DNA of 64,000 nucleotides from Bacteroidales bacterium UBA5235 (GCA_002409145.1 DHUL01000090.1:65761-129760), one strand, 5' to 3'. Counted from the first letter of the stretch, positions 26,322 through 37,425 are shown. Notes: generated by a model from the letters alone, not told the origin. Translations and numbers: made by a program.

Positions 26322-27380
26322 TCATGATTTCCGGAAAGGAAACCTTACAATCACCGTGAAGCTGTCATCCTGGTGATTAACTGTAAGGTCAGCCTTGTCA
26401 CCGAAGAAGAGCTCAAGCCTGCTGCTGACATTCTTAAGGCCTATACCTGCCCCCTTCCTGGTTACAACAGAGTCAGTGTCAACGTTGTTTGTAACCGTTA
26501 TTAGCACCATATCATTTACCTTCCTTGCGGTTGTCTTGATTGTAACCTCCTCGGTCGACTCATAAACACCGTGTTTTATTGCGTTTTCATAGAGTGGCTG
26601 GAGGAGCATTCCCGGCATCAGTGCCGGCAGGCATTCCGGGCTGATATCCTCCGCAATGCTGAGCCTGTCACCGAACCTCACCTTTTCGATCTGCAGGTAA
26701 AGTCTGAGGCTCTCCATCTCATTCCTGAGGGTCACCGGTTGTTCATTCCTGGATGAGAGCGAATAACGCATGAAGTCAGAAAGCTTTACTATCATGTCAC
26801 GGGCCTTCAGCGGATTTGTCACTGTGAGTGAGCTGACGGAATTGAGACTGTTGAAGAGGAAGTGCGGATTTATCTGTGACCGGAGCATCTTCAGTTCACC
26901 ATCGCGCACCTGGGCTTCAAGCTGGGCCTGCCGTGCCACCTTTTCAGCCAGCCTTGATGCGCTCAGGAACAGGTAGTACACAAGTATCATCACGAAGAAG
27001 ACCAGCACCCCGGCCGTAGACCTGAAAACCAGGACGGAATGCCAGAAGATGTCATAATCCACCTTCTCGGCAACGATCATCCTTACGATGAACTTTGTCC
27101 CGAAAAGCCATGCAAGAATCGTCAGTGAACCGGTGAGCAGAACGTTTACCACCGTTGTATAGATCTGGTTATCCTCCTTCAGGAGGAACCTTACCGGGAA
27201 CCAGACAGCCAGTCCCAGCAGGCCGAAAATAACCATGGAAACAGCTCCGTCGGCAATTGCCACATCCACAGTGCATCCATAGCCAAAATGAATAAGCAAT
27301 GACTGGCCTGCTGCCAGAATCAGCCAGGCCAGCCACCACACAAGGAGCCTCGTTCTGTTTTCCAGTAACGGATGCTTCAT
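26322..27380 (-). CDS. LytS-type sensor histidine kinase
   Basis: This 352-aa kinase has four predicted membrane helices in residues 13-140 and a His kinase core with His173 in RSQINPHFLFNSLNSVSSL. A truncated ATPase domain contains YENAIKHGV and GAGIGLKNVSSRL. There is no periplasmic sensor domain of notable size, so the signal may come through the membrane or through the co-encoded LiaF-like proteins. The gap to the LiaF-like stop is 3 bases. Confidence 0.93.
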   Translation of the reverse strand: MKHPLLENRTRLLVWWLAWLILAAGQSLLIHFGYGCTVDVAIADGAVSMVIFGLLGLAVWFPVRFLLKEDNQIYTTVVNVLLTGSLTILAWLFGTKFIVRMIVAEKVDYDIFWHSVLVFRSTAGVLVFFVMILVYYLFLSASRLAEKVARQAQLEAQVRDGELKMLRSQINPHFLFNSLNSVSSLTVTNPLKARDMIVKLSDFMRYSLSSRNEQPVTLRNEMESLRLYLQIEKVRFGDRLSIAEDISPECLPALMPGMLLQPLYENAIKHGVYESTEEVTIKTTARKVNDMVLITVTNNVDTDSVVTRKGAGIGLKNVSSRLELFFGDKADLTVNHQDDSFTVIVRFPFRKS

Positions 27381-27383
27381 ATA

Positions 27384-28124
27384 TTATTTGTAACTCTTGA
27401 TTTCTCCCCCTCCGAATATCACTGTACCCCTTATGGTGAGTGACCTTGTATTGTCCCTGATGACATCACCCCTCATCTTCCTGCTGTCAGAAAATCCCCC
27501 GAGGATGGGTGTGACCTCAATCACAACGTTCCAGCTTTCAGGGACAATGATTGTTGTTCCCCCGAAGATACAGGTAATTTCAACTACATTGTCTCCGGGT
27601 GCGAGTGATGAGCGGGTCAGGTCAACCTCTCCGCCTCCGAAGATGGCGGTGATCTTGCCGCCCCGGAAATTGTCGGTGATGAGTTGCCGTTCAGCTCCGC
27701 TGAAGATATTTACAATATCAATGTAGTCTGCTTTGTTGACAGTTGAAAAGTCGAGCTTCTTCACCAGTCGCTTCGAATTCACCAGGAGCACCACGCCGAT
27801 CACGATGAAGAGCGCAGGCCAGAAGAAGTTGAATGACCTGAAGAAGTCTGTGAAGAGTTCCGGGATCAGGAAGAATCCTCCTACAGAGATCATTACTATG
27901 CCTGGAGTCTTGTTGTCTGATCCGGTGAGGGCAATGACGCCTATCACTATCAGCAGCATCTGCCAGCTGAAGATGATGTCATCAATGAAGTGGTCAAGGG
28001 GTTCCGGCAGCATAGTCGTTTTCTTGACAATGAGGATCAGTCCGGCGATGATCAGCAGCACCCCTATGATGAACCTGTTCGAGGTTTCCGGGTTTCTTGC
28101 CGGCTTTTTAAATTCGTTTTCCAT
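27384..28124 (-). CDS. LiaF-like cell-wall stress response protein
   Basis: This 246-aa protein has about four to five membrane helices (about 18-130), then a soluble domain with repeated IFGGGEV / CIFGGTTII / VIFGGGEI strands typical of LiaF C-terminal domains. In Firmicutes LiaF restrains a kinase that responds to cell-envelope damage. Its position before a LytS/LytTR pair suggests the same role here. Confidence 0.85.
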   Translation of the reverse strand: MENEFKKPARNPETSNRFIIGVLLIIAGLILIVKKTTMLPEPLDHFIDDIIFSWQMLLIVIGVIALTGSDNKTPGIVMISVGGFFLIPELFTDFFRSFNFFWPALFIVIGVVLLVNSKRLVKKLDFSTVNKADYIDIVNIFSGAERQLITDNFRGGKITAIFGGGEVDLTRSSLAPGDNVVEITCIFGGTTIIVPESWNVVIEVTPILGGFSDSRKMRGDVIRDNTRSLTIRGTVIFGGGEIKSYK

Positions 28125-28149
28125 TGGTACAGATTATTAGATGATACTA

Positions 28150-28485
28150 TTATTTGCAACTTTTTTTAAGTGGTTTTAACATGAAAGCCACTCCGCAGAG
28201 TACCAGCACAGACGGCCAGTAGATCTTTTTGTAGGGTTCGGTGAGTTGTATGGCCATTTCCGGCATGAGAAACCAGAATCCTATTGCGAAGAGTATCACA
28301 GATGACACAAGTTCGAGGTTGATCAGTGACCACAGCCCGAAGAAGATGATCAGCATCTGCCATTTGAAATAGTCAGGAATATCTCCCAGCCCGAGAAGGT
28401 CAAGCTTTGCAACAATCATAATCAGTCCCAGGGATATCAGGAACTTTGCAATACCTGCGAACGGGTTACCGTGATTCTCTTTCAT
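28150..28485 (-). CDS. LiaF-type transmembrane protein (DUF5668-like)
   Basis: This 111-aa protein is little more than four membrane helices. They resemble the transmembrane part of the adjacent LiaF-like protein (KFLISLGLIMIVAKLDLLGL; WPSVLVLCGVAFML). It is the first gene of the operon and lies 25 bases before the second gene. It probably arose by partial duplication of the LiaF-like gene. Confidence 0.8.
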   Translation of the reverse strand: MKENHGNPFAGIAKFLISLGLIMIVAKLDLLGLGDIPDYFKWQMLIIFFGLWSLINLELVSSVILFAIGFWFLMPEMAIQLTEPYKKIYWPSVLVLCGVAFMLKPLKKSCK

Positions 28486-28488
28486 AGC

Positions 28489-28533
28489 GGTTGCATTGAT
28501 TTACGCCCCAAAAATATTAATGTTAATGCAACC
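28489..28533 (-). promoter_or_regulatory. Inverted repeat and -7 box before the LiaF-like/LytTR operon
   Basis: GGTTGCATT (28489-28497) and AATGCAACC (28525-28533) are perfect 9-base inverted copies with centres 36 bases apart. Between them, on the minus strand, lies TATTTTTG (28516-28509), a TAnnTTTG match. The proximal arm ends 3 bases before the first start codon. This could be an operator for the operon's own LytTR regulator. Confidence 0.5.
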
Positions 28534-28639
28534 CGTAACACTCATTTCCGGCGGGGAGCGGATATACATCGGTGAACAGCGAATGAAACAGGGGGTGTTA
28601 CTTTTTTGTTCATAATTTTTTTTATTGGAAGAGGATTTA

Positions 28640-28647
28640 TAATTTTG
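28640..28647 (+). promoter_or_regulatory. Candidate -7 box for the DUF177-rpmF-plsX-fabH operon
   Basis: TAATTTTG matches TAnnTTTG and sits 19 bases before the DUF177 start, so the leader would be short. No good -33 element is visible at 19-21 bases. Confidence 0.4.
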
Positions 28648-28666
28648 CAGACCGAAAAAAAGGGAG

Positions 28667-29188
28667 ATGCCCGGATTGTATTCCATACCGCTTGCGGGAC
28701 TTAAGGAGACCAGATATACCTATGAATTCAAGATAGGGAACGACTTCTTCGGGTCATTTGAGATGTCTGAGATAAAGAGGGGAGAATTGCATGCGGTTGT
28801 GGTGCTTCAGAAATGTTCGGCTCATATAGAGCTTGACATAGTCATCAACGGGAAGGCCGAGGTGATGTGTGACAGATGTCTTGAGGCCTTTTACATGCCA
28901 GTCTCAACCGCCAACAGGCTTTTTATAAGGCAGGGGAGGGAGTGGGAAGAATCTGATCCGGACATGATTACAATGCCGCTGGATGAACATGAAATAGATC
29001 TGAGTCAGTTTTTCTATGAATACATCCACCTGGCGTTACCTATTAAGCGCATTCATCCTGATGATGCGGATGGCAACAGTACCTGCAATCCGGATATGAT
29101 CAGGAAACTTGGTGATCTCCTGGTTCACGGTGAGGAAAAAACCGATCCGCGCTGGGATGATCTGAAAAAACTGACAGGGAATAATTAA
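28667..29188 (+). CDS. DUF177 (YceD-like) protein
   Basis: This 173-aa protein has the DUF177 signature, with Cys residues in VMCDRCLEAFYMPV. YceD homologues are linked to 23S rRNA accumulation, and the gene is almost always next to rpmF, as here (17-base gap). The role is inferred from this conserved context. Confidence 0.88.
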   Translation: MPGLYSIPLAGLKETRYTYEFKIGNDFFGSFEMSEIKRGELHAVVVLQKCSAHIELDIVINGKAEVMCDRCLEAFYMPVSTANRLFIRQGREWEESDPDMITMPLDEHEIDLSQFFYEYIHLALPIKRIHPDDADGNSTCNPDMIRKLGDLLVHGEEKTDPRWDDLKKLTGNN

Positions 29189-29205
29189 CTCAATTCATTA
29201 CTGCG

Positions 29206-29391
29206 ATGCCAAATCCAAAACACAGACACTCCAGCACCAGGAGAGACAAGAGGAGAACACACTACAAGGCTGTGGCTCCTACTACAGCTGCATGCACGAA
29301 CTGCGGATCGGCCCATCTCTACCACAGGGTATGCCCCGAGTGCGGATACTACAGGGGGAAGCTTGCCGTTGAGAAGAAGACGACGGCCTGA
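29206..29391 (+). CDS. rpmF: 50S ribosomal protein L32
   Basis: This 61-aa protein starts MPNPKHRHSSTRRDKRRTHY and has two zinc-ribbon Cys pairs (CTNCG and CPECG). It is the standard L32 with all four zinc ligands. It is part of the conserved DUF177-rpmF-plsX-fabH cluster. Confidence 0.97.
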   Translation: MPNPKHRHSSTRRDKRRTHYKAVAPTTAACTNCGSAHLYHRVCPECGYYRGKLAVEKKTTA

Positions 29392-29418
29392 CCGGCTTCC
29401 GTTCAAAAAATCTGAACG

Positions 29419-30363
29419 ATGAAGATAGGTCTTGATGCAATGGGAGGTGATTATGCTCCCAATGCTGTCGTCGAGGGAGCATTTGATGCACTCGGGCAGC
29501 TGCCGTCAGGGGACCGGATTGTGCTTATCGGTGACAATGACCGGATAAGGAAGAAGCTTGCATTGCTTGATGCAGATCCTTCTCTTTTTGAGATTTTGCC
29601 GACCTCGCAGGTGATTGAGATGTCAGACCATCCTGCCAAGGCGTTCTCGCAGAAGCGGGATTCATCTATCGCAGTGGGATTTGGAATGCTCAAGAGTGGC
29701 CTTATTGACGGATTTGCAAGCGCAGGGAATACCGGTGCAATGATGGTGGGAGCAAGTTATACCGTGAACGTCATACCAGGCGTGTACAGGCCGGCACTCG
29801 CAGCACTCATACCAAACGTCAACGGGAAATCATCAATCATACTTGATGTGGGAATCAATCCTGACAGCAAACCTGACGTATTACTCCAGTACGGGATGCT
29901 TGGAACTATTTACGCAAAGCATGTACTTGGCATAAAGGAGCCCACGGTAGGCCTCCTCAATATTGGAAAGGAGGAAGCCAAGGGATCTGCCGCAGTGAAA
30001 GCTGCACATGAACTTCTGAATGAAAACAATGAGGTTTCATTCAGAGGCAATATCGAAGGCCACCACCTCTTCACCGAGGAGATGACAGATGTAATAGTGT
30101 GCGACGGATTCGTGGGGAACGTGGTTCTTAAAATGGCTGAAAAATTTTATGTTATTGCAAGGTCGAAAGGCATCATTGACAACTTTTTTGACAGGCTCAA
30201 TTTCGAAGTGGTGGGGGGTACGCCGGTTCTTGGCATAAATGAAAATGTAGTGGTCGGACACGGAATATCAAACCGTACGGCTATAATGAACATGGTACTC
30301 CAGACCCGCGATGTGGTGCATGCAGATCTTGCAGGAAAGATCAGGGAAGCATTCGGAGCATGA
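29419..30363 (+). CDS. plsX: Phosphate acyltransferase PlsX
   Basis: This 314-aa protein starts [19 protein letters not shown], with [13 protein letters not shown] and [15 protein letters not shown] as further signatures. PlsX makes acyl-phosphate from acyl-ACP, the first step of phospholipid synthesis through PlsY. Its stop overlaps the fabH start by 4 bases. Confidence 0.97.
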   Translation: MKIGLDAMGGDYAPNAVVEGAFDALGQLPSGDRIVLIGDNDRIRKKLALLDADPSLFEILPTSQVIEMSDHPAKAFSQKRDSSIAVGFGMLKSGLIDGFASAGNTGAMMVGASYTVNVIPGVYRPALAALIPNVNGKSSIILDVGINPDSKPDVLLQYGMLGTIYAKHVLGIKEPTVGLLNIGKEEAKGSAAVKAAHELLNENNEVSFRGNIEGHHLFTEEMTDVIVCDGFVGNVVLKMAEKFYVIARSKGIIDNFFDRLNFEVVGGTPVLGINENVVVGHGISNRTAIMNMVLQTRDVVHADLAGKIREAFGA

Positions 30364-31358
30364 CGAAAATAAGAGCAGCAATAACAGGCATCAATGCCTG
30401 GACACCGGAATACCGGCTGACCAACCAGGAACTCTCAGAAATGGTTGAGACCACCGATGAGTGGATCATGCAACGCGTCGGGATAAAGGAGAGAAGGATC
30501 CTGAAGGGAGAAGGAAAAGGTACATCTGACCTGGGTGAACCTGCTGTCAGGGGCCTGCTTGAAAAGACAGGTACTGATCCCGGGGAGATCGACCTCCTCA
30601 TCTGCGCAACCATCACCCCTGACATGGCCTTCCCGGCAACAGCCAATATCATTTCTGACAAGGTCGGGATTAAAAACGCATTCAGCTTCGACATAGGCGC
30701 TGCCTGCTCCGGATTCCTTTTTGCACTCCAGACTGCAGCTGCGTACATCGAAACAGGAAGGTATAAAAAAGTAATAGTGGTAGGCACTGACAAGATGTCG
30801 TCTATCACTGACTATACTGACCGGACTACCTGCACCCTCTTCGGCGATGCTGCGGGAGCCGTACTCCTCGAACCCACATATGAGGAATTCGGTGTGATGG
30901 ATTATATCTTCAGGACTGACGGCTCTGGAAGGAAATATCTTCACATGAAGGCAGGCGGCTCTGTGAGACCCGCATCTCATGATACCGTGGGCGGACGTGA
31001 ACATTATGTATACCAGGAGGGACAGGCGGTTTTCAAATTCGCTGTTTCCAACATGGCTGATGTGGCTGCCGAAATCATGGAAAAAAATAACCTCAGCCCC
31101 GATGACATAGCCTGGCTGGTGCCTCACCAGGCAAATCTCAGGATTATAGACGCCACCGGCCGCAGAATGGGATTACCACCTGAAAAGGTGATGATCAACA
31201 TTCAAAACTATGGCAACACCACAGCCGCTACCATACCTCTGGTTCTCTGGGAGTTCGAGAAGAAACTGAGGAAGGGTGACAACCTCATCCTGGCAGCTTT
31301 CGGCGGAGGCTTCACATGGGGCAGCATATGGCTCAAGTGGGCCTATGATCCGGCTTAA
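30360..31358 (+). CDS. fabH: Beta-ketoacyl-ACP synthase III
   Basis: This 332-aa enzyme has active-site Cys116 in [13 protein letters not shown], His in [10 protein letters not shown] and Asn in [13 protein letters not shown]. FabH condenses acetyl-CoA (or a branched acyl-CoA) with malonyl-ACP to start fatty acid synthesis. It is the last gene of the cluster; the ATP synthase cluster starts after an 86-base gap. Confidence 0.97.
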   Translation: MTKIRAAITGINAWTPEYRLTNQELSEMVETTDEWIMQRVGIKERRILKGEGKGTSDLGEPAVRGLLEKTGTDPGEIDLLICATITPDMAFPATANIISDKVGIKNAFSFDIGAACSGFLFALQTAAAYIETGRYKKVIVVGTDKMSSITDYTDRTTCTLFGDAAGAVLLEPTYEEFGVMDYIFRTDGSGRKYLHMKAGGSVRPASHDTVGGREHYVYQEGQAVFKFAVSNMADVAAEIMEKNNLSPDDIAWLVPHQANLRIIDATGRRMGLPPEKVMINIQNYGNTTAATIPLVLWEFEKKLRKGDNLILAAFGGGFTWGSIWLKWAYDPA

Positions 31359-31395
31359 GGGAAAAGAAAACCTCTCCGGACACAATAAGTTTTAA

Positions 31396-31403
31396 TATTT
31401 TCG
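31396..31403 (+). promoter_or_regulatory. Candidate -7-like box before the bactofilin-atp operon
   Basis: TATTTTCG lies 42 bases before the bactofilin start. It differs from TAnnTTTG only at the seventh base. The same octamer occurs upstream of the DUF2723 gene (44609) and the molybdoenzyme operon (51209). Confidence 0.35.
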
Positions 31404-31444
31404 TGTTAAATAATTTCAGGGAAATCGGGAATAAATAAATCACT

Positions 31445-31837
31445 ATGGCAAAAATAATGGAGACAGACAACGGCACGGCAGTAAACCTCATCAGCCAGGG
31501 AACAGAGATCACGGGTGACATAAAATCAACAGGTGATCTCCGCATTGATGGAATTCTGAACGGCAACATGACCACCAAGGGAAAGGTTGTCATCGGCCCC
31601 ACCGGAAAGGTCAAAGGAGAAGTGGAATGCAAGAACTCCGAAGTTTCCGGCCTGATTGACGGCAAGATCACCGTGTCACAGCTCCTCAACCTGAAAGCCT
31701 CATCCAAAATCAACGGCACCATCATTACCAATAAGCTCTCAATAGAACCGGGAGCTGTTTTTACAGGCAACTGTGTCATGAAGGAGGGTGAAAACGGTGG
31801 AACAGCAACACCCAGACCCAGAGAAGAAGGAAAATAA
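31445..31837 (+). CDS. Bactofilin (polymer-forming cytoskeletal protein)
   Basis: This 130-aa protein consists of the bactofilin beta-helix (ISQGTEITGDIKSTGDLRID and repeating G-x-V/I strands) with short unstructured ends. Bactofilins polymerise without nucleotides and shape the envelope or anchor proteins at the membrane. It overlaps the AtpZ/I-like gene by 50 bases. A bactofilin gene before the F-type ATP synthase genes is, from general knowledge, common in Bacteroidota. Confidence 0.92.
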   Translation: MAKIMETDNGTAVNLISQGTEITGDIKSTGDLRIDGILNGNMTTKGKVVIGPTGKVKGEVECKNSEVSGLIDGKITVSQLLNLKASSKINGTIITNKLSIEPGAVFTGNCVMKEGENGGTATPRPREEGK

Positions 31838-32039
31838 AGGAAGGGCGGGTCTTGACGCCTACTCCAGGTACAGCACCATCGCCATCCAGATGGTGGTCAT
31901 TATCCTCATTACATCACTCGGCGGAGTCAAACTTGACAAATTAGCCGGCACAGAACCGATACTTACGGTTGTTCTCTCGTTGCTTGGTGTGGCCGCTGCA
32001 ATGTGGCTCGTAATAAAGGAGGCCTTAAGAAACAAATGA
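31788..32039 (+). CDS. AtpZ/AtpI family protein
   Basis: This 83-aa protein has two membrane helices (IAIQMVVIILITSLGGVKLD and ILTVVLSLLGVAAAMWLVI). AtpZ/AtpI proteins precede F-ATPase genes and help c-ring assembly or ion supply. The start codon is GTG, and another GTG lies three codons later. It overlaps the end of the bactofilin gene. Confidence 0.85.
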   Translation: MKTVEQQHPDPEKKENKGRAGLDAYSRYSTIAIQMVVIILITSLGGVKLDKLAGTEPILTVVLSLLGVAAAMWLVIKEALRNK

Positions 32040-32040
32040 G

Positions 32041-32433
32041 ATGTTTAAACCCGGGGCAGTCAAATTCTACTGCGGTCTAGCAGCCATCGCCATGTTTTTC
32101 ATCATCCCGGAAATAGTTCTGGCCAGGTATTATCCGTCTCTCTTCAACACTTCATCAGCTGTTTTTCTCACCGCAGGCTTTACCCTGGCTGCCTTTATTT
32201 CGCTTTTAATTTTTTTTAACGGATACCACTCCGACCGGGAGAGAAGTGTTTTTATGACACTAATTGCACTGGGAGTGAAGATGCTACTCTCTTTTGTACT
32301 TGCACTGCTCTTCTTTCTCGTCCTTAAAAACGATGCAACAGGTTCAGTAGTATTATTTTTTATTCTATATTTGGCGTTCACTGTTTATGTAGTTCTTACA
32401 TTTACCAGTGTCCTGAAAAAAAAGTCAGATTAA
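32041..32433 (+). CDS. Four-helix membrane protein of the atp operon (AtpI-like)
   Basis: This 130-aa protein has about four membrane helices and a basic C-terminus (LKKKSD). It lies one base after the AtpZ-like gene and 11 bases before atpB, in the place of the classical AtpI. Sequence resemblance is weak, so the name is based on topology and position. Confidence 0.7.
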   Translation: MFKPGAVKFYCGLAAIAMFFIIPEIVLARYYPSLFNTSSAVFLTAGFTLAAFISLLIFFNGYHSDRERSVFMTLIALGVKMLLSFVLALLFFLVLKNDATGSVVLFFILYLAFTVYVVLTFTSVLKKKSD

Positions 32434-32444
32434 AGAAATTCAGC

Positions 32445-33774
<1,330 letters not shown>

Positions 33775-33783
33775 GATCAAAAA

Positions 33784-33812
33784 AAAGCCTGCAACGGTTG
33801 GTTGCAGGCTTT
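33784..33812 (+). terminator. Hairpin between atpE and atpF (attenuator or mRNA stabiliser)
   Basis: A perfect 12-bp stem AAAGCCTGCAAC (33784-33795) with GTTGCAGGCTTT (33801-33812) has a 5-base loop. It is followed only by TTT-ACAATTGAATTTTT, so it would terminate partially at most. It begins 9 bases after the atpE stop and ends 29 bases before atpF, in the middle of the operon. Confidence 0.7.
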
Positions 33813-33841
33813 ACAATTGAATTTTTAAAAAACAGCATAAA

Positions 33842-34354
33842 ATGTTACTACAAAGCAGTCTTGCCAGTCCCGCCATCGGGACAGTCTTTTGGACAACACT
33901 GATATTCCTCATCCTGCTCGTCCTGCTCTGGAAGTTCGCATGGGGGCCCATCATGAAAGCCGTCAAGGCGCGTGAAGACATGATCAACAACGCGCTTGAG
34001 TCGGCTGAAAAAGCCCGTGAGGAGATGAAGGTGCTGCAGTCTGACAACGAGATCATCCTGCGCAAGGCACGTGAGGAGCGTGACAAGATCCTTCGAGATG
34101 CCCGTGTGGCCTATGACCGGATGATGACAGAAGCCAAGGAGAAAGGCCAGTCGGAGTCAGATGCACTGGTGCGCCGCGCCAGGGAACTGATCGAACGTGA
34201 GAAGGTGTCTGCCATTGCCGAGGTGAAGAAGGAGGTGGCCAGGCTGGCTATCGAGGTGGCCTCCAAAGTGGTCGGGGAGACCCTTAAGAGCGATGCCGAG
34301 CAGCAGAAGCTCATTGAAAGATATATTAACGACATCGAAGCAAACAGGAACTGA
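33842..34354 (+). CDS. atpF: F1Fo ATP synthase subunit b
   Basis: This 170-aa protein has one N-terminal membrane helix (FWTTLIFLILLVLLWKFAWG) followed by a long charged coiled coil. It forms the peripheral stalk linking Fo to F1. It lies 4 bases before atpH. Confidence 0.95.
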   Translation: MLLQSSLASPAIGTVFWTTLIFLILLVLLWKFAWGPIMKAVKAREDMINNALESAEKAREEMKVLQSDNEIILRKAREERDKILRDARVAYDRMMTEAKEKGQSESDALVRRARELIEREKVSAIAEVKKEVARLAIEVASKVVGETLKSDAEQQKLIERYINDIEANRN

Positions 34355-34358
34355 TCAC

Positions 34359-34910
34359 ATGAATTCAGCCAGGATAGCTGTAAGATATGCGAAGGCGCTC
34401 TTCGACCTTGCCCTTGAAGGCAACGCCGTTGATGGCGTCTACGGTGACATGAAGGCATTAAGCCGCCTTTGTGCCCTGGATGAAGTGAAGGATGTGATCA
34501 GCAATCCTGTTATCCCGCAGCAGAAGAGAAAGGATGCAATCATTGCCCTTGCCGGTGATGATGCTGAAAAGCTGACTGTTGATTTCATCGGTTTGATGTT
34601 CAGTCATGGCCGGGGTGATTACCTCGCTGCGGCAGCCCGTAACTTCATTGACCTCACGCGCCGCCACAGGGGAATACGCCAGGTAACCGTAACCACTGCC
34701 GTTCCCGTCGATGATGCAACCAAGCAGGAGATGGCTGCCCTGATCGCAGGGGATAAGGGAGGCACCATAGAGTTCAACGAGCAGATAGATGAGTCAATTA
34801 TCGGCGGATTTATTCTCAGGGTAGATGATTCATACATTGACGCCAGCGTAAGGAACAGGCTGAACAGATTCAGAAAGGAGTTTTCACTGGCAGGTTATGC
34901 CGAAAAGTAG
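34359..34910 (+). CDS. atpH: F1Fo ATP synthase subunit delta
   Basis: This 183-aa protein begins MNSARIAVRYAKALFDLALE, the typical delta N-terminus. The C-terminal segment IDESIIGGFILRVDDSYIDA is also characteristic. A longer frame from 34293 overlaps atpF and is not family sequence. Delta ties the b stalk to the alpha subunits. Confidence 0.95.
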   Translation: MNSARIAVRYAKALFDLALEGNAVDGVYGDMKALSRLCALDEVKDVISNPVIPQQKRKDAIIALAGDDAEKLTVDFIGLMFSHGRGDYLAAAARNFIDLTRRHRGIRQVTVTTAVPVDDATKQEMAALIAGDKGGTIEFNEQIDESIIGGFILRVDDSYIDASVRNRLNRFRKEFSLAGYAEK

Positions 34911-34928
34911 TTTATAAGATTCAGAGAT

Positions 34929-36515
34929 ATGACTAATATTAAACCTTCAGAGGTATCACAGATTTTAAGGCAGCAGCTTGAAGGAGTAAAGACGGCCATT
35001 GACGTAGAGGAAGTAGGGACGGTGCTTCAGGTAGGTGACGGCATCGCACGCATCTACGGTCTCAGGAATGTTGGGTCCAACGAGCTCATCGAATTCGTTG
35101 AATCAGGTATTAAGGGGATTGTTCTCAACCTTGAGGAGGATAACGTTGGTGCAGTTATACTGGGCGCCTCGGAAAAAATCAGGGAGGGTGACATCGCGCG
35201 TCGCACCGGCAGGATCTCCTCCATCATGGTTGGTGAAGGGCTGCTGGGCAGGGTAATCACAACCACCGGTGAACCGATTGACGGCCGCGGCCCTGTAACA
35301 GGCGAGCTCTATGAGATGCCCTTCGAGAGAAAGGCCCCTGGGGTTATCTTCCGCCAGCCGGTGAAGCAGCCCGTGCAGACCGGACTAAAGGCCATTGATG
35401 CCATGATACCCATAGGCCGCGGCCAGCGCGAGCTCATTATCGGAGACCGCCAGACTGGCAAGACTGCCATCGCTGTCGATACAATACTGAACCAGAAGGG
35501 CGAATTTGACAGGGGGAAGCCGGTCTACTGCATTTATGTCGCAATCGGCCAGAAGGGCTCGAATGTTGCCAATATTGCAAAAACACTTGAGAGTTACGGC
35601 GCAATGGATTATACGGTTATCGTCAGTGCCACTGCCGCTGACTCTGCCGCCGCACAGTTCTATGCACCCTTTGCAGGCGCTGCAATAGGTGAGTTCTTCC
35701 GTGACACCGGTCGTGATGCGCTAATAATCTATGACGACCTCTCCAAGCAGGCCGTATCATACCGTGAGGTCTCCCTGCTGCTCCGCCGTCCACCCGGCCG
35801 CGAAGCATACCCGGGTGACGTCTTTTATCTCCACTCACGCCTTCTTGAAAGGGCTGCAAAGATCATCGAATCAGACGAGGTTGCGCAGCGTATGAATGAC
35901 ATACCTGAATCAATTCGCCACCTTGTAAAAGGAGGTGGATCACTGACAGCACTGCCTATAATCGAGACACAGGCCGGTGACGTTTCGGCGTACATTCCCA
36001 CAAACGTAATATCAATCACTGACGGGCAGATCTTTCTTGAGTCAAGCCTCTTCAACGCCGGTATCAGGCCTGCAATCAACGTGGGTATCTCTGTATCCAG
36101 GGTTGGAGGCAATGCCCAGATCAAATCGATGAAGAAGGTGGCCGGAACCCTTAAGGTTGACCAGGCACAGTACCGTGAACTGGAGGCCTTCTCGAAGTTC
36201 GGCTCCGATCTTGATCCTGCCACCCTGGCAGTTCTCGACAAGGGCTCGAAGAACGTTGAGATCCTCAAGCAGAATCTCTTCTCACCGATGAAGGTTGAAG
36301 AGCAGGTTGCAATAATTTACTGCGGTACAAAGGGATTGCTCAAGAGTGTTCCGGTACACAAGGTCAAGCTGTTTGAAAATGACTTCCTTGCGTTCATGCG
36401 TGACCATCATGCAGATGTGCTTGAAAGCATTAAGAAGGGCATAATAAATGACGAAGTGACTGTAGTGCTTGAAAAGGCCGCTGCAGATGTTGCAAGCCGT
36501 TATTCGTCCCGCTAG
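34929..36515 (+). CDS. atpA: F1Fo ATP synthase subunit alpha
   Basis: This 528-aa subunit has Walker [10 protein letters not shown], the [20 protein letters not shown] segment and the Arg finger region ([10 protein letters not shown]). It binds nucleotide without hydrolysis and forms the alpha3beta3 hexamer. Confidence 0.98.
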   Translation: MTNIKPSEVSQILRQQLEGVKTAIDVEEVGTVLQVGDGIARIYGLRNVGSNELIEFVESGIKGIVLNLEEDNVGAVILGASEKIREGDIARRTGRISSIMVGEGLLGRVITTTGEPIDGRGPVTGELYEMPFERKAPGVIFRQPVKQPVQTGLKAIDAMIPIGRGQRELIIGDRQTGKTAIAVDTILNQKGEFDRGKPVYCIYVAIGQKGSNVANIAKTLESYGAMDYTVIVSATAADSAAAQFYAPFAGAAIGEFFRDTGRDALIIYDDLSKQAVSYREVSLLLRRPPGREAYPGDVFYLHSRLLERAAKIIESDEVAQRMNDIPESIRHLVKGGGSLTALPIIETQAGDVSAYIPTNVISITDGQIFLESSLFNAGIRPAINVGISVSRVGGNAQIKSMKKVAGTLKVDQAQYRELEAFSKFGSDLDPATLAVLDKGSKNVEILKQNLFSPMKVEEQVAIIYCGTKGLLKSVPVHKVKLFENDFLAFMRDHHADVLESIKKGIINDEVTVVLEKAAADVASRYSSR

Positions 36516-36537
36516 CAGTAATGGTTAAAAAGAGAAA

Positions 36538-37425
36538 ATGGCTAATTTAAAGGCTATAAGGGTCAGGCTCAGCTCGGTCAAATCAACCCGACAGATCACG
36601 TCGGCGATGAAGATGGTGGCTGCAGCCAAGCTCCGCAAGGCACAGGACGCGATAGTACAGCTAAGGCCTTATGCCGACAAGCTCAATGAGATCCAGGCCG
36701 GGCTCAGCGCTGCATTGCGCGACACCGAGACTGAGAACATATATGCAGAAAGGAAGAAGGGCAACGGGAAGGTGCTGCTTGTGGTGGTAACATCAAACAA
36801 GGGGCTCTGTGGCGCATTCAATGCCAACGTGCTCAGGGAAGCCAGGAGGATCATGTCGGAGAAATACAGCCAGGAAGCCAGGAGGGGCGACCTCGCGGTG
36901 ATGACGGTGGGTAAGAAGGCGTATGACACCCTCAGAAAGCTGAAGTGCAATATCATTGAAGATCACAGTGACCTGTACGCAGAGCTGACATTTGACAGGG
37001 TCTCGGCGCTGGCTGACAGACTGATGAAGCTCTATGTCTCGAAGGAGTATGACACCGTGGAAGTAGTCTACAACCAATTCAGGAATGCAGCGTTGCAGAA
37101 ACTCACCGATGAAGTGTTCCTGCCTGTGACAATGGAGGCTCCGTCAGGTGCTGCCGCTGCACACGCAGACTATATCTACGAGCCTGATCAGGTAAGCATA
37201 GTTTCGGAGCTCATACCCAAAACCCTGCGCATCAAACTGTACCGTTCCCTGCTCGATTCATTCGCGGCAGAACACGGTGCACGGATGACTGCCATGCATC
37301 AGGCTACCGATAATGCCACAGACCTTATCAGGGATCTGACCCTGCAATACAACAAGGCACGCCAGGCCTCTATCACCAACCAGCTGCTTGAGGTGGTCAG
37401 CGGTGCTGAAGCGCTTAACGGTTAA
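36538..37425 (+). CDS. atpG: F1Fo ATP synthase subunit gamma
   Basis: This 295-aa protein has the conserved ends: IRVRLSSVKSTRQITSAMKM with MVAAAKLRKAQ at the N-terminus, and MHQATDNATDLIRDLTLQYN with KARQASITNQLLEVVSGAEA at the C-terminus. It is the central rotor shaft. It ends 15 bases before the polyprenyl synthetase gene. Confidence 0.97.
   Translation: MANLKAIRVRLSSVKSTRQITSAMKMVAAAKLRKAQDAIVQLRPYADKLNEIQAGLSAALRDTETENIYAERKKGNGKVLLVVVTSNKGLCGAFNANVLREARRIMSEKYSQEARRGDLAVMTVGKKAYDTLRKLKCNIIEDHSDLYAELTFDRVSALADRLMKLYVSKEYDTVEVVYNQFRNAALQKLTDEVFLPVTMEAPSGAAAAHADYIYEPDQVSIVSELIPKTLRIKLYRSLLDSFAAEHGARMTAMHQATDNATDLIRDLTLQYNKARQASITNQLLEVVSGAEALNG

Noticed and set aside
30435..31127. 230-aa minus-strand frame inside fabH
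   Set aside because: Antisense to fabH, whose catalytic residues are all in place.
34293..34358. Longer atpH start overlapping atpF
   Set aside because: The extra 22 residues are out-of-frame atpF sequence; MNSARIAVRYAKAL is the normal delta start.
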